Program-made: the position numbers and the translations under genes
Notes under the pieces: model-generated
What the model was told of the DNA's origin: nothing
The model's database searches: none
Seen by the model: the letters and a program-made list of their open reading frames with translations, nothing else
Part shown: one piece after another, positions 1 to 6,067 of the stretch
How the letters are laid out: every line of letters starts with the position of its first letter
How positions within the stretch are numbered: the stretch's first letter is position 1
Assembly: GCA_900768845.1 (NCBI GenBank)
Contig: CAAGEK010000029.1
Span: 1 to 7,232, forward strand
DNA length: 7,232 nucleotides
DNA from: Alphaproteobacteria bacterium
GTDB lineage: Bacteria; Pseudomonadota; Alphaproteobacteria; CAAGCB01; CAG-977
Reading direction: 5' to 3'

Positions 1-2907
1 GAAAGTTATTATGAAACCGAAAAACGCCGCCGCCTGAAAAACAAAATCGAAACGATCGTCAAAAAAACAAAACCTTCGTCAATAAAAAATCAAAAGTTCG
101 ACTACGAAAGAAACGTTTTATTTGAAAAAATCCGTGAAATATCAAAATACACCCAAGACAAAGCGGCAAAAGAACTGGCGGCTTTCGCCGGTAAGGAAGT
201 AAGCGAAGAAGGGCTTTTGTTTGAAAAACAACCCGCATTACTGTCCATAAAAACAGACGACGAGATGAAGGGGCTTGATATTGAAGCTTTTTCGGAAAAG
301 ATGTTGGAAACGCTTTATTCGTTCAGGAACAAAAGTATTCCGAATGCGTCAATCGGCGGAGAAATTCAAATCCGCGCCTCTTCAATCCGCAAGTACAAAA
401 GCTTTTTTGCCGATGAAAAGAAACGGTTAATCGTTCCGTATATTCCCGAATTATTGGGAAAAGCCGAATTTATGCGGGAAGATACTTATACCCCCGAAAC
501 GGAAAAGAATATTAAATCGTATTGGAAGGCAGATGTTCCTGTTCGGATTGATAATAAGGATTTCGATGTCCGGTTGACGGTTAAGCAAGATGATAAGGGA
601 AACCTGTTTTGGGATGCTCAAGTCAAAGAAAGAGCCCGTCGGACGGTCTCCGCTACAAATCGGAGTGTTGGCGGGCTCGGCGTTGATGCATCAACGCTTA
701 ATGTGGAAATTATACCGAAAGCCGGTGAAAAAGTCAATCAAGGCATTGACGCGCAGTCGGCCGAGCTTTTGATGCGTAAATTTATAACGTTTAAAGCCAA
801 AGGGATGAAAGCGTCGTCGGCATTGATGGAAAGTTTGCTTGAAGATTTGGAGCGTATGATTACCGAAGGCCGTGAGGCAAAAGAAGAATCCGGTTTTGAA
901 AAACGCAAAACCCTTGCCATACAAAAAAACGCCGTCCGTCAGGCAATCGTCGCCCGCGCACAAAAGGCCGGCGTCGATAAAAAGAGCCTGACAACAAAAT
1001 TCGGAAATTTTTATCGCGAATTTGCCAATATCTATTCAATGCTAAATTCAATCGGCGGAAAAATGCTGGCCGATACTTACGGCAAAGAAGCGGAATTAAA
1101 ATCGAACGGGGTTTCGACAGCCGTGTATAAGCAATTCCGAAATTTCAAAAACAAAACAAAGGAGATTTTCGGTTTTAAGCGCGACGGCGACATTTTTAAT
1201 ATGATGGCCGATATGTCAAAGCAAAAGTATCAGCTTGTTTATCGGCAAGAGACGTTAGAAGGTCAGACGTTGGAAATCGACGGAATGCAACTTGTCGATA
1301 TTTATAATGCCATAAAGAATGATAAGACCCGCGCAGATTATGCGGAATCCTTCGGATCGTACACGTTGCCGGACGGAAGCGTGCGTCTTGACGTCGAAGA
1401 TTTGATTGACGGGAATCTGACGGCCGCACAAAAGGAATGGGCGGATATGATGATGGAGCAAGCCGATTCGTATTACGACCGGTTGAATGAAATGTATATC
1501 AAAATGTATGGCATCGATTTACCTAAAACGGAAAATTATTGGCCGGCGACCAGCGAACATTTTCAGGAAACCGATTTTTTCAGCGGAATGTCGGCTCAAG
1601 AAGGGAGTGCCTCATTCATCAAAGAGCGCGTTAAAAAAAGAGTGATCCCCCGTCCGTCGGATGCATACGCCAAATTTTCAAAGCATATTGAAGGGGCTGA
1701 GAATTTTGTTCAAATGGGAGAGTTTTATAAAAATCTGCGCGACATATTCAATTCCCTTCGCGTGTCAAGCGCGATAAAAGAAACTTACGGCAACAGTGTT
1801 TACTCGAATTTGTCGGATTTAATCAAAGGACTTTGGTTTTTTAATCAGTCCGGAACGATGAGCGGTTATGAGAAAAAATTCAACGCGGCTTTGAATAATT
1901 GGGTAGCGGCAAAAATCGCATTGAACCCTCGCATCTATTTCACTCAGCTGACCAGCTTTACAAACTATATGGAAAATATGCCGGTCTTTGATTTTGTTTC
2001 GGGATTTGTCGAAGGGATGACGCATCCGGTAAGAACGGCGCGTTTTATGGAAAAAGCCGCTCCGTTTTTAGAAGCGCGATATGCAGGAGGATTTAACGAA
2101 GCTTTGAAGCGTCTGCTTTCGGAAGGTGGCGACGAGGGGGTGTCCGGTGTTTTCAGTCCGAAAACAAAATATAATGCGCGTAACTTTTTGTCCGTTTTGG
2201 TGCGATTGGGAGATAAACAGGCGATTGTTTACGGCGGGTATGCTTATGTCAAATACCTGACCGAAAAAAAAGGTCTGTCTTTGGAGGACGCGGCAAAGGA
2301 ATTTGAGTTTGCAACATTGCGTTCCCAGCAGTCGGGGACGGGAGGGTCGTTAAGTTCGTTCCAAATGAGCCGGAATCCGTTCGTTAAACTGGTGACGGCA
2401 TTTAAAAACACGCCTTTGCAATATTTGCGCAAAATGGTCGACGCATGGATGATGTACAAGAACGGAGACATCACGGCGGGGCAGTTCGCAAAAACGGAAG
2501 TCAATTACATTGTGATTCAGTCGGTTTTATTTGTGTTTTCAAAATATTTGTTCGACCAAGCGGCTGAAGCATTGACGGGCGGCGTTCCGGACGATGATGA
2601 AGATGAAAAATTGTTTTGGGATGTTATCAATCAGATGGCGTTTGGTGGTTTTGACGGTATTCCTTTCGCCGGAGATGCGGGAAGGTTCTTGGCCGAAAGT
2701 GCGGAGGGGCAAAAAAAATATTTCCAGTCAATTTTAACAATGCCGATGCTTGATGATTTGGAACGTGCGCTGAGAAAAGCGTTCAAAGATGAGAAGGACG
2801 TTTGGGATTTTGCGGATATTGCCGTTCCATTTTTGGAGGTGATGACCGGATCTCCGGTGGGAACGGCCGTCAGATATGCTAAAAAAGCGGTAAAGGAAGA
2901 GAAATGA
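1..2907 (+). CDS. Giant phage virion/ejection-type polyvalent protein, C-terminal 968 residues (5' partial)
   Basis: The frame is open from the first base of the window and ends at TGA 2905-2907, so this is the C-terminal part of a larger protein; the TTG at 217 is just an internal Leu codon with no ribosome binding site before it. Residues about 102-208 (window numbering) have the layout I associate with the LPD3/PBECR (BECR-fold, barnase/RelE-like) domains of phage polyvalent proteins: a conserved Ile/Arg-rich start, a 'PELL' helix, then alternating beta strands around VRIDNKDFDVRLTVKQ. The rest is mostly helical. It carries a YWPA motif (513-516), a hydrophobic stretch at 835-851 that could enter a membrane, and an acidic turn GGVPDDDEDE (860-869). 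Its place just before a T7-type fibre gene suits a podovirus internal or ejected virion protein. The domain names come from memory of family patterns, not from a search; the precise function is unknown. Confidence 0.8.
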   Translation, partial: ESYYETEKRRRLKNKIETIVKKTKPSSIKNQKFDYERNVLFEKIREISKYTQDKAAKELAAFAGKEVSEEGLLFEKQPALLSIKTDDEMKGLDIEAFSEKMLETLYSFRNKSIPNASIGGEIQIRASSIRKYKSFFADEKKRLIVPYIPELLGKAEFMREDTYTPETEKNIKSYWKADVPVRIDNKDFDVRLTVKQDDKGNLFWDAQVKERARRTVSATNRSVGGLGVDASTLNVEIIPKAGEKVNQGIDAQSAELLMRKFITFKAKGMKASSALMESLLEDLERMITEGREAKEESGFEKRKTLAIQKNAVRQAIVARAQKAGVDKKSLTTKFGNFYREFANIYSMLNSIGGKMLADTYGKEAELKSNGVSTAVYKQFRNFKNKTKEIFGFKRDGDIFNMMADMSKQKYQLVYRQETLEGQTLEIDGMQLVDIYNAIKNDKTRADYAESFGSYTLPDGSVRLDVEDLIDGNLTAAQKEWADMMMEQADSYYDRLNEMYIKMYGIDLPKTENYWPATSEHFQETDFFSGMSAQEGSASFIKERVKKRVIPRPSDAYAKFSKHIEGAENFVQMGEFYKNLRDIFNSLRVSSAIKETYGNSVYSNLSDLIKGLWFFNQSGTMSGYEKKFNAALNNWVAAKIALNPRIYFTQLTSFTNYMENMPVFDFVSGFVEGMTHPVRTARFMEKAAPFLEARYAGGFNEALKRLLSEGGDEGVSGVFSPKTKYNARNFLSVLVRLGDKQAIVYGGYAYVKYLTEKKGLSLEDAAKEFEFATLRSQQSGTGGSLSSFQMSRNPFVKLVTAFKNTPLQYLRKMVDAWMMYKNGDITAGQFAKTEVNYIVIQSVLFVFSKYLFDQAAEALTGGVPDDDEDEKLFWDVINQMAFGGFDGIPFAGDAGRFLAESAEGQKKYFQSILTMPMLDDLERALRKAFKDEKDVWDFADIAVPFLEVMTGSPVGTAVRYAKKAVKEEK

Positions 2908-3605
2908 CAATATCGAGTTCAACAAACAAAGTGTCTTATGTCGGGAACGGAATTGTGAAGGAATTTGCAATTCCGTTCAAATTTTTTGAGGATTCGGACA
3001 TTGAAATCTATTTCAAGTCGAACGCCGTACCTCAGAAGCTGTTAAGCATCGGGGACGATTATGTTTTGAGCGGGGCGGGTAATGACAACGGCGGGACGGC
3101 CGTTTTGGTAAAAACCCCCGAAAGCGGCGACAAAATCGTCATTTTGCGCGTTGTTCCGATGACGCAGGAAGTCGATTACCGCGAAAACGAGATATTCCCC
3201 GCCGAAACACAAGAACGGGCGTTGGACAAGTTGACGATGGAGGTACAGCAACTGAATGAAAAGCTGACCCGTTCGGTGATCGTTCCCGTTACCGGTGACG
3301 GATCTCCGGAGGAAATTGTTGAAGAGGTTTTGGCGGCTCAAGCGGATGTTGACGAATGGGCGAAGGAGGCGTCATCTTCGGCGCAAGCGGCTCAATCGGC
3401 GCAAACGGCGGCGCAGACGGCACGGGATGAAGCCGTCGCCGCGGTCGACGGTTTTGACGCGCACGCGGCGCAAAAACAGTCGGAAATCGATGAGGCGTTG
3501 GAGGGGTTTGATGAACACGCCGCCGAAAAGCAAGCCGCGATCGATGACGCCGTATCCAAGGCTCAAGCTTATGGGACGGCTTTTTCAATCGTAACATGGG
3601 GTTGA
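2904..3605 (+). CDS. T7-type tail-fibre N-terminal anchor protein (short fibre)
   Basis: The 233-residue product starts with the pattern of the T7 gp17 tail-fibre N-terminal domain (Phage_T7_tail): TNKVSYVGNG at 7-16, IPFKFFEDSDIEIYF at 23-37, and ALDKLTMEVQQLNEKLTRSV at 106-125. In that family this domain fixes the fibre to the tail. Residues 135-220 are Ala/Gln/Glu-rich and should form a trimeric coiled coil. They include two adjacent 18-residue repeats (181-198 and 199-216) sharing GFD-HAA-KQ--ID-A. The start ATG overlaps the previous stop as ATGA, with AAGGA at 2893-2897 six bases upstream. The protein stops after the coiled coil (ending AFSIVTWG) with no receptor-binding domain, whereas T7 gp17 is more than twice as long. 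The following genes probably supply the distal parts. Confidence 0.9.
   Translation: MTISSSTNKVSYVGNGIVKEFAIPFKFFEDSDIEIYFKSNAVPQKLLSIGDDYVLSGAGNDNGGTAVLVKTPESGDKIVILRVVPMTQEVDYRENEIFPAETQERALDKLTMEVQQLNEKLTRSVIVPVTGDGSPEEIVEEVLAAQADVDEWAKEASSSAQAAQSAQTAAQTARDEAVAAVDGFDAHAAQKQSEIDEALEGFDEHAAEKQAAIDDAVSKAQAYGTAFSIVTWG
3444..3551 (+). repeat. Two adjacent 54-bp (18-codon) repeats in the fibre coiled coil
   Basis: Codons 181-198 (3444-3497) and 199-216 (3498-3551) encode related 18-residue units: VDGFDAHAAQKQSEIDEA and LEGFDEHAAEKQAAIDDA. Twelve of 18 residues are identical and most changes are conservative. They extend the coiled coil by equal steps, as expected if fibre length changes by duplication. 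Confidence 0.75.
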
Positions 3606-3609
3606 AGAG

Positions 3610-4314
3610 ATGCAAACGGGAATGCTTGACGGCAAGTATACGCTGTGCCGGAACGGGAAGCTCTGTTTCATTTCAAGAGATCCTGCAAAGATGAGATTTA
3701 CCGTGTACAACGCCGGTGAATATCAAATATCAATTCCGCAGAATGTTTCAGCTTGTGAGGTCGTGCTTATCGGTGCGGGCGGCAGTGCCGGAATGGGACA
3801 TTTCCACAAACCCGATATTTTCAACACCTATTGGGGAACAGCGGGATCAGGCGGAGGCGGCGCGTATATAAGAAAGCTTTTTACGAAGCCGGAGCTTGAG
3901 AATCTTAGCGTATTGAATTTGGTTGTCGGGGCAGGCGTTAAAACATACAGAGCAAACGGAGGTAACACTGTTCTTTCCTCAGGCAGTGTCACATTGACCG
4001 CTACCGGCGGCACAGGCGGTCTTGACGGTCAGGGCGACGGAGGTCAGACCGGTGAGAAAGGATATGGCGGCATCCCGTCTGCAACTCCGGAAGGATTAAG
4101 TAATTTGAAGATGTTGAACGGAAATGACGGAAGCACCGGATATTACCCGACGGGCGGTGCGGGACAGGCCGTGTATCCCGGAGGGGCAGGATTCATCATC
4201 AACACGAAAGAGTACGGAAGAGGAGGACAGAACGGAGGATATGGGGATTACAACATCAATACAACAGGTGCGGGACATGACGGAGCGGCTGTCGTCATTT
4301 TTTATGAGGAGTAG
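3610..4314 (+). CDS. Glycine-rich phage fibre-tip / adhesin-like protein
   Basis: The 234-residue product has a short N-terminal part (1-40) and then a long Gly-rich region. VVLIGAGGSAGMG (51-63), GSGGGGAYIRK (79-89), a VVGAGV strand (105-110), several GG-turn repeats (113-220) and the closing strand GAGHDGAAVVIFYEE (220-234) follow the pattern of the glycine-rich domain found at phage fibre tips. In some adhesins (for example S16 gp38) such repeats form polyglycine II sandwiches that display host-recognition loops. It lies 4 bp after the fibre anchor gene. The ribosome binding site is weak: GAAGAG directly abuts the ATG, so translational coupling is likely. An alternative ATG at 3622 has no better site. 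The stop TAG is in frame with the next gene, with a single codon (CGT) between TAG and its ATG. A role in receptor recognition is inferred from the domain type and position. Confidence 0.8.
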   Translation: MQTGMLDGKYTLCRNGKLCFISRDPAKMRFTVYNAGEYQISIPQNVSACEVVLIGAGGSAGMGHFHKPDIFNTYWGTAGSGGGGAYIRKLFTKPELENLSVLNLVVGAGVKTYRANGGNTVLSSGSVTLTATGGTGGLDGQGDGGQTGEKGYGGIPSATPEGLSNLKMLNGNDGSTGYYPTGGAGQAVYPGGAGFIINTKEYGRGGQNGGYGDYNINTTGAGHDGAAVVIFYEE

Positions 4315-4317
4315 CGT

Positions 4318-4956
4318 ATGCCTACCTTAACAATCACATCGGAAACAGGAGCCATCATCTCAATCAACGGAACGGAACAGTCTTCACTGACGGCTGAAGC
4401 CGGAACAGCGGTAGGTTGGAGCGTCTTCGCCTCTGGGAAAGGCTTGCGTTCCGGCAGTTTGACTTTGAACGAAGACGTGACGCTTGACGTCAAATTCGTT
4501 TCTGGCAGTTTTAATATCAACTTTTTGACGAACGACGCTTTTGAAGCGATGGGAACGCCTGAAGCCAACGGGATTTATGCCGTCGAATGCGATCCGGTGA
4601 TCGAATTCTTCCCGACGAAGGAAGACGTTTTAACCGGCGTTGCCGACGGTTCTACTTGGTATCGCCTGTACAAAAGCGGATGGCTGGAACAGGGCGGAAC
4701 GGTTGCGTACGGATCGAGTGCCGGCTTTAACACAGTGAACTTTGCCAAGCCGTTTATGAATACGGCTTATCAAGTGACTGTTTCGCCCAATCAACAAACG
4801 CTTAACAACGGTATTGAGTGGCAGAATTTCGGGGCGAAGGAGAAACACGAAACTTATTTTACGACGTTCTTAAACCAAAATGTAAAAGAAAAAGACTGGT
4901 TCGCTTGCGGTTACGCCGGCGAGATTGTGGAGGACGAAAATGAAGATAACGGCTAG
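4318..4956 (+). CDS. Tail-fibre protein: Ig-like front half plus gp53-like C-terminal receptor-binding domain
   Basis: Residues 1-62 form a short beta domain (SETGAIISING, GTAVGWSVFASGKGLRSG, EDVTLDVKF) like the small Ig-like/PEGA-type modules on phage tail proteins. Residues 105-201 carry the signature of the gp53-like tail-fibre C-terminal domain: STWYRLYKSGWLEQGG (112-127), VNFAKPFMNTAYQVTVS (140-156), and the end strand DWFACGYAG (193-201). The tail EIVEDENEDNG is acidic. AGGAG at 4307-4311, six bases before ATG 4318, supports an independent start inside the end of the Gly-rich gene. In the gp53-like family this domain forms the trimeric distal tip that touches the host surface. Splitting anchor, Gly-rich part and tip domain over three genes suggests a multi-subunit fibre. 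Confidence 0.82.
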   Translation: MPTLTITSETGAIISINGTEQSSLTAEAGTAVGWSVFASGKGLRSGSLTLNEDVTLDVKFVSGSFNINFLTNDAFEAMGTPEANGIYAVECDPVIEFFPTKEDVLTGVADGSTWYRLYKSGWLEQGGTVAYGSSAGFNTVNFAKPFMNTAYQVTVSPNQQTLNNGIEWQNFGAKEKHETYFTTFLNQNVKEKDWFACGYAGEIVEDENEDNG

Positions 4957-5167
4957 GGAATACGCATTGGCGGCGGCGAAAGCCAACAGGGAAAATAAAA
5001 TTCTGCGCATAAAAAACGGGGAATTTATTTTTGAAGAACCGCCCGTCGTCGTTGAGGAAGAGGATGTTTTATTCGAGGAGACCGGAAGTAATGGATTGGG
5101 ATTCAATAGTCAAGATGATGGAGATGATCATTCTCCCGATTACGGGGTTTTTGTGGAAGCGGATTGA
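4940..5167 (+). CDS. Small acidic protein of unknown function (75 aa)
   Basis: I do not recognise this protein. ATG 4940 is chosen over the in-frame TTG at 4925 because GGAGG at 4929-4933 sits six bases before it. The gene starts inside the end of the tail-tip gene (overlap 17 bp). The first 30 residues are basic and helical (MKITAREYALAAAKANREN), followed by a strand (KILRIKNGEFIFEE) and a very acidic tail (VVVEEEDVLFEE, then DDGDD). The last 25 codons overlap the next gene in another frame and have the odd composition of overlapped sequence, so the core is probably residues 1-50. The position right after the fibre genes would suit a fibre assembly factor or a small structural protein, but nothing in the sequence proves this. 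Confidence 0.6.
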   Translation: MKITAREYALAAAKANRENKILRIKNGEFIFEEPPVVVEEEDVLFEETGSNGLGFNSQDDGDDHSPDYGVFVEAD

Positions 5168-5324
5168 AAAAGTGGAAAATGAAATCAAGTCCGCCCGCGA
5201 AGAAATGCACCTGCACGAGATCCATGCGGCCGAGAAGTACGCAACCGCCGCGTCCGTGTTACGGCTTGAAGCGAAAATCGATGAATTGAAAGATTTGATT
5301 CTGAAAGGGGGCGTCGATGGTTGA
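5091..5324 (+). CDS. Membrane-anchored coiled-coil phage protein (77 aa)
   Basis: The start MDWDSIV at ATG 5091 is preceded by GAGGAG at 5075-5080 (10 bases away). An upstream in-frame ATG at 5031 would add 20 residues (basic from the eighth on) and has no ribosome binding site. Residues 5-24 (SIVKMMEMIILPITGFLWKR) form one likely membrane helix. Residues 25-72 form a charged helix with HLHEIHAAEKYATAASVLRLEAKID. This layout, with one N-terminal membrane segment and then an H-x(2)-H-x-AE-x-Y motif and a Leu-rich coil, occurs in many small phage proteins found beside lysis genes. Their function is not settled (holin partner or spanin-like roles have been suggested). It overlaps the 75-residue gene by 77 bp and the peptidase gene by 8 bp, so it belongs to the late operon. 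Lysis-related is an inference from position. Confidence 0.68.
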   Translation: MDWDSIVKMMEMIILPITGFLWKRIEKVENEIKSAREEMHLHEIHAAEKYATAASVLRLEAKIDELKDLILKGGVDG

Positions 5325-5670
5325 AAATTATTTTTCTTTTACGGAAATGACTTGTCCGTGTTGCGGGCGGGCGGATATGAAGCCTGATTTTATGGCGCGT
5401 TTGAACGCCTTGAGGAAGGAGTGCGGTTTTCCGTTCATCATTAACAGCGGGTACCGTTGTCCGGATCACAATCAGGCCGTCGGAGGAAAGGTCGATTCTG
5501 CGCACGTCAAGGGGCGGGCGGCCGACATTTCCTGTAAAGATTCGCACAAACGTTTCCTTATCGCAAGTCATGCCGCAAGGCTCGGTTTCCGGCGGATCGG
5601 AATCGGAAAGGACTTCGTCCATGTCGATGATGATGAGAGTTTGCCGCAGGATGTCCTGTGGCTTTATTGA
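5317..5670 (+). CDS. M15-family (Peptidase_M15_3-like) zinc peptidase, probable endolysin
   Basis: The 117-residue product is a full-length small M15A-type domain. The signature SGYRCPDHNQAVGG is at 44-57, followed by SAHVKGRAADI (61-71) giving zinc ligands His63 and Asp70. GIGKDFVHVDDD (95-106) provides the third ligand His102, and Asp104 follows. The N-terminus FSFTEMTCPCCG (6-17) matches the usual start of this family. Family members cut D-Ala-D-Ala or L-Ala-D-Glu bonds in peptidoglycan peptides. There is no signal peptide, so export would need a holin, as for a classic endolysin. GGGGG at 5307-5311 lies five bases before ATG 5317, and the gene overlaps the upstream one by 8 bp. Its place next to a one-helix membrane protein and near spanins fits lysis; a virion-bound role is less likely. 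Confidence 0.9.
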   Translation: MVENYFSFTEMTCPCCGRADMKPDFMARLNALRKECGFPFIINSGYRCPDHNQAVGGKVDSAHVKGRAADISCKDSHKRFLIASHAARLGFRRIGIGKDFVHVDDDESLPQDVLWLY

Positions 5671-5684
5671 AGGAGGAATAAAAA

Positions 5685-5834
5685 ATGGAAAAAGTAAAAA
5701 TGGCTTTTAAGGCACTTTGGAGCAAGCCGGTATTGGCGGCGGTCATCGTCGCTTTGGCGGCTGCTTTGGGCTATGAGGTCTCGGCCGATGACGCCGAACG
5801 TCTGGCGTGTCTGTTCAAAGCGGCGGGGTGCTGA
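5685..5834 (+). CDS. 49-residue single-helix membrane protein, putative holin
   Basis: ATG 5685 follows a strong AGGAGG (5671-5676) by eight bases, 14 bp after the peptidase stop. The N-terminus is basic (MEKVKMAFKALWSK), then residues 15-30 (PVLAAVIVALAAALGY) form a short Ala/Val/Leu membrane helix. A short amphipathic tail with two Cys follows (Cys42, Cys49). Small proteins of this form are common directly beside phage endolysins and are usually annotated as hypothetical or holin-like. With the peptidase upstream lacking a signal sequence, a holin or pinholin role is reasonable but is inference; no specific holin family was recognised. It is the last gene of the first late block. Confidence 0.72.
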   Translation: MEKVKMAFKALWSKPVLAAVIVALAAALGYEVSADDAERLACLFKAAGC

Positions 5835-5865
5835 AAAAAAAACGGAGCGGGGTTGTCCCGCTCCG
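5834..5865 (-). terminator. Minus-strand intrinsic terminator (hairpin plus U9)
   Basis: CGGAGCGGG (5843-5851) and CCCGCTCCG (5857-5865) make a perfect 9-bp GC-rich stem with a GTTGT loop. Nine A residues (5834-5842) lie on the left, which are a U-tract for a minus-strand transcript. On the plus strand the stem is followed by CCGCCTTGGG, a poor U-tract, so plus-strand termination would be weak. It fits the end of the minus-strand micro-ORF at 5884-5937. Confidence 0.7.
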
Positions 5866-5883
5866 CCGCCTTGGGTTACGTTC

Positions 5884-5937
5884 CTATCGGAACATAAACA
5901 TCAGGCATAAAAAAACAAACCGTAAGGCTTGTTTCAT
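5884..5937 (-). CDS. Minus-strand micro-ORF, 17 codons, hydrophobic peptide
   Basis: On the minus strand the sequence reads AAAGGAGGAGCT, then ATG, then 17 codons encoding MKQALRFVFLCLMFMFR, then TAG. The ribosome binding site (plus positions 5940-5949) is near-perfect and spaced four to five bases from the ATG. About 20 bases downstream the minus-strand terminator begins. The peptide has a short basic start and a nine- to ten-residue hydrophobic run, like a tiny signal- or membrane-type peptide. It is much too short for family recognition. It could be a real micropeptide, a leader peptide, or a chance ORF within a minus-strand small RNA; the combined ribosome binding site and terminator make chance less likely. 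No convincing minus-strand promoter was found. Confidence 0.45.
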   Translation of the reverse strand: MKQALRFVFLCLMFMFR

Positions 5938-5969
5938 AGCTCCTCCTTTGCGGAAACATTACCGCGTCG

Positions 5970-6056
5970 GGAAGGGGCTAACAGAAAACGGATTGACAAA
6001 ATCAAACCGTTTTCGTATCCTAAATCTAGATGGAGTTAGGATGATTAACCCCTTCC
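5970..6056. repeat. Three nested inverted repeats forming a compact three-way junction
   Basis: The outer arms 5970-5981 and 6045-6056 pair over 12 positions with one mismatch (C-A on plus, G-U wobble on minus). Inside lie two hairpins: 5984-5996 with 6002-6014 (13 positions, one mismatch, loop CAAAA) and 6017-6023 with 6036-6042 (7 bp perfect, ATCCTAA/TTAGGAT, extendable inward). The three linkers are CA, GT and GA, exactly two bases each. The fold is possible as DNA cruciform or RNA on either strand. It surrounds the plus-strand promoter at 5993-6021. I compared it by eye with hammerhead and attC patterns and saw no match. Confidence 0.65.
5993..6021 (+). promoter_or_regulatory. Sigma70-type promoter TTGACA-17-TATCCT inside a palindrome
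   Basis: A perfect -35 box TTGACA (5993-5998) and a -10 box TATCCT (6016-6021, four of six matches) are separated by exactly 17 bases. Transcription would start near 6028. The -35 box and spacer lie within the 13-bp inverted repeat 5984-6014, which looks like a dimeric-repressor operator, and the -10 lies in the next hairpin arm. The transcript would carry the 8-codon ORF and meet the terminator at 6067-6096, or read through to the genes at 6143-6632. Confidence 0.65.
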
Positions 6057-6067
6057 GAGTAGGATAA
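6041..6067 (+). CDS. 8-codon leader-type ORF (MINPFRVG)
   Basis: ATG 6041 is preceded by GGAG at 6032-6035 with five bases spacing, and the ORF reads MINPFRVG then TAA. The stop overlaps the first base of the terminator stem, so a ribosome finishing here would sit on the base of that hairpin. Such an arrangement could couple translation to termination (attenuation). The codons show no run of a single amino acid, so a classic amino-acid attenuator is not supported. The predicted RNA is only about 70 nt, so it may equally be a small non-coding RNA containing a chance ORF. Confidence 0.35.
   Translation: MINPFRVG

Noticed and set aside
217..219. TTG as the start of the first large gene
   Set aside because: The frame is open from base 1 with protein-like sequence and no ribosome binding site before 217; the gene begins outside the window.
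3295..3594. Arg-rich 99-codon plus-strand ORF in the fibre gene
   Set aside because: It is a shadow frame of the Ala/Gln-rich coiled coil; composition is typical of out-of-frame reading.
3610..4956. Phage-wide TAG recoding
   Set aside because: TAG also ends the tip gene and the i-spanin where read-through gives short nonsense, and ribosome sites follow; general recoding is not supported, only possible local read-through.
5970..6056. Hammerhead ribozyme, integron attC or tRNA-like element
   Set aside because: The conserved hammerhead core, the attC box consensus and tRNA T-loop sequence are absent on both strands.
5807..6067. 86-codon plus-strand ORF across the middle region
   Set aside because: It runs through the hairpin and minus-strand features, has no ribosome binding site and has unnatural composition; only its last eight codons (from ATG 6041) have a plausible start.
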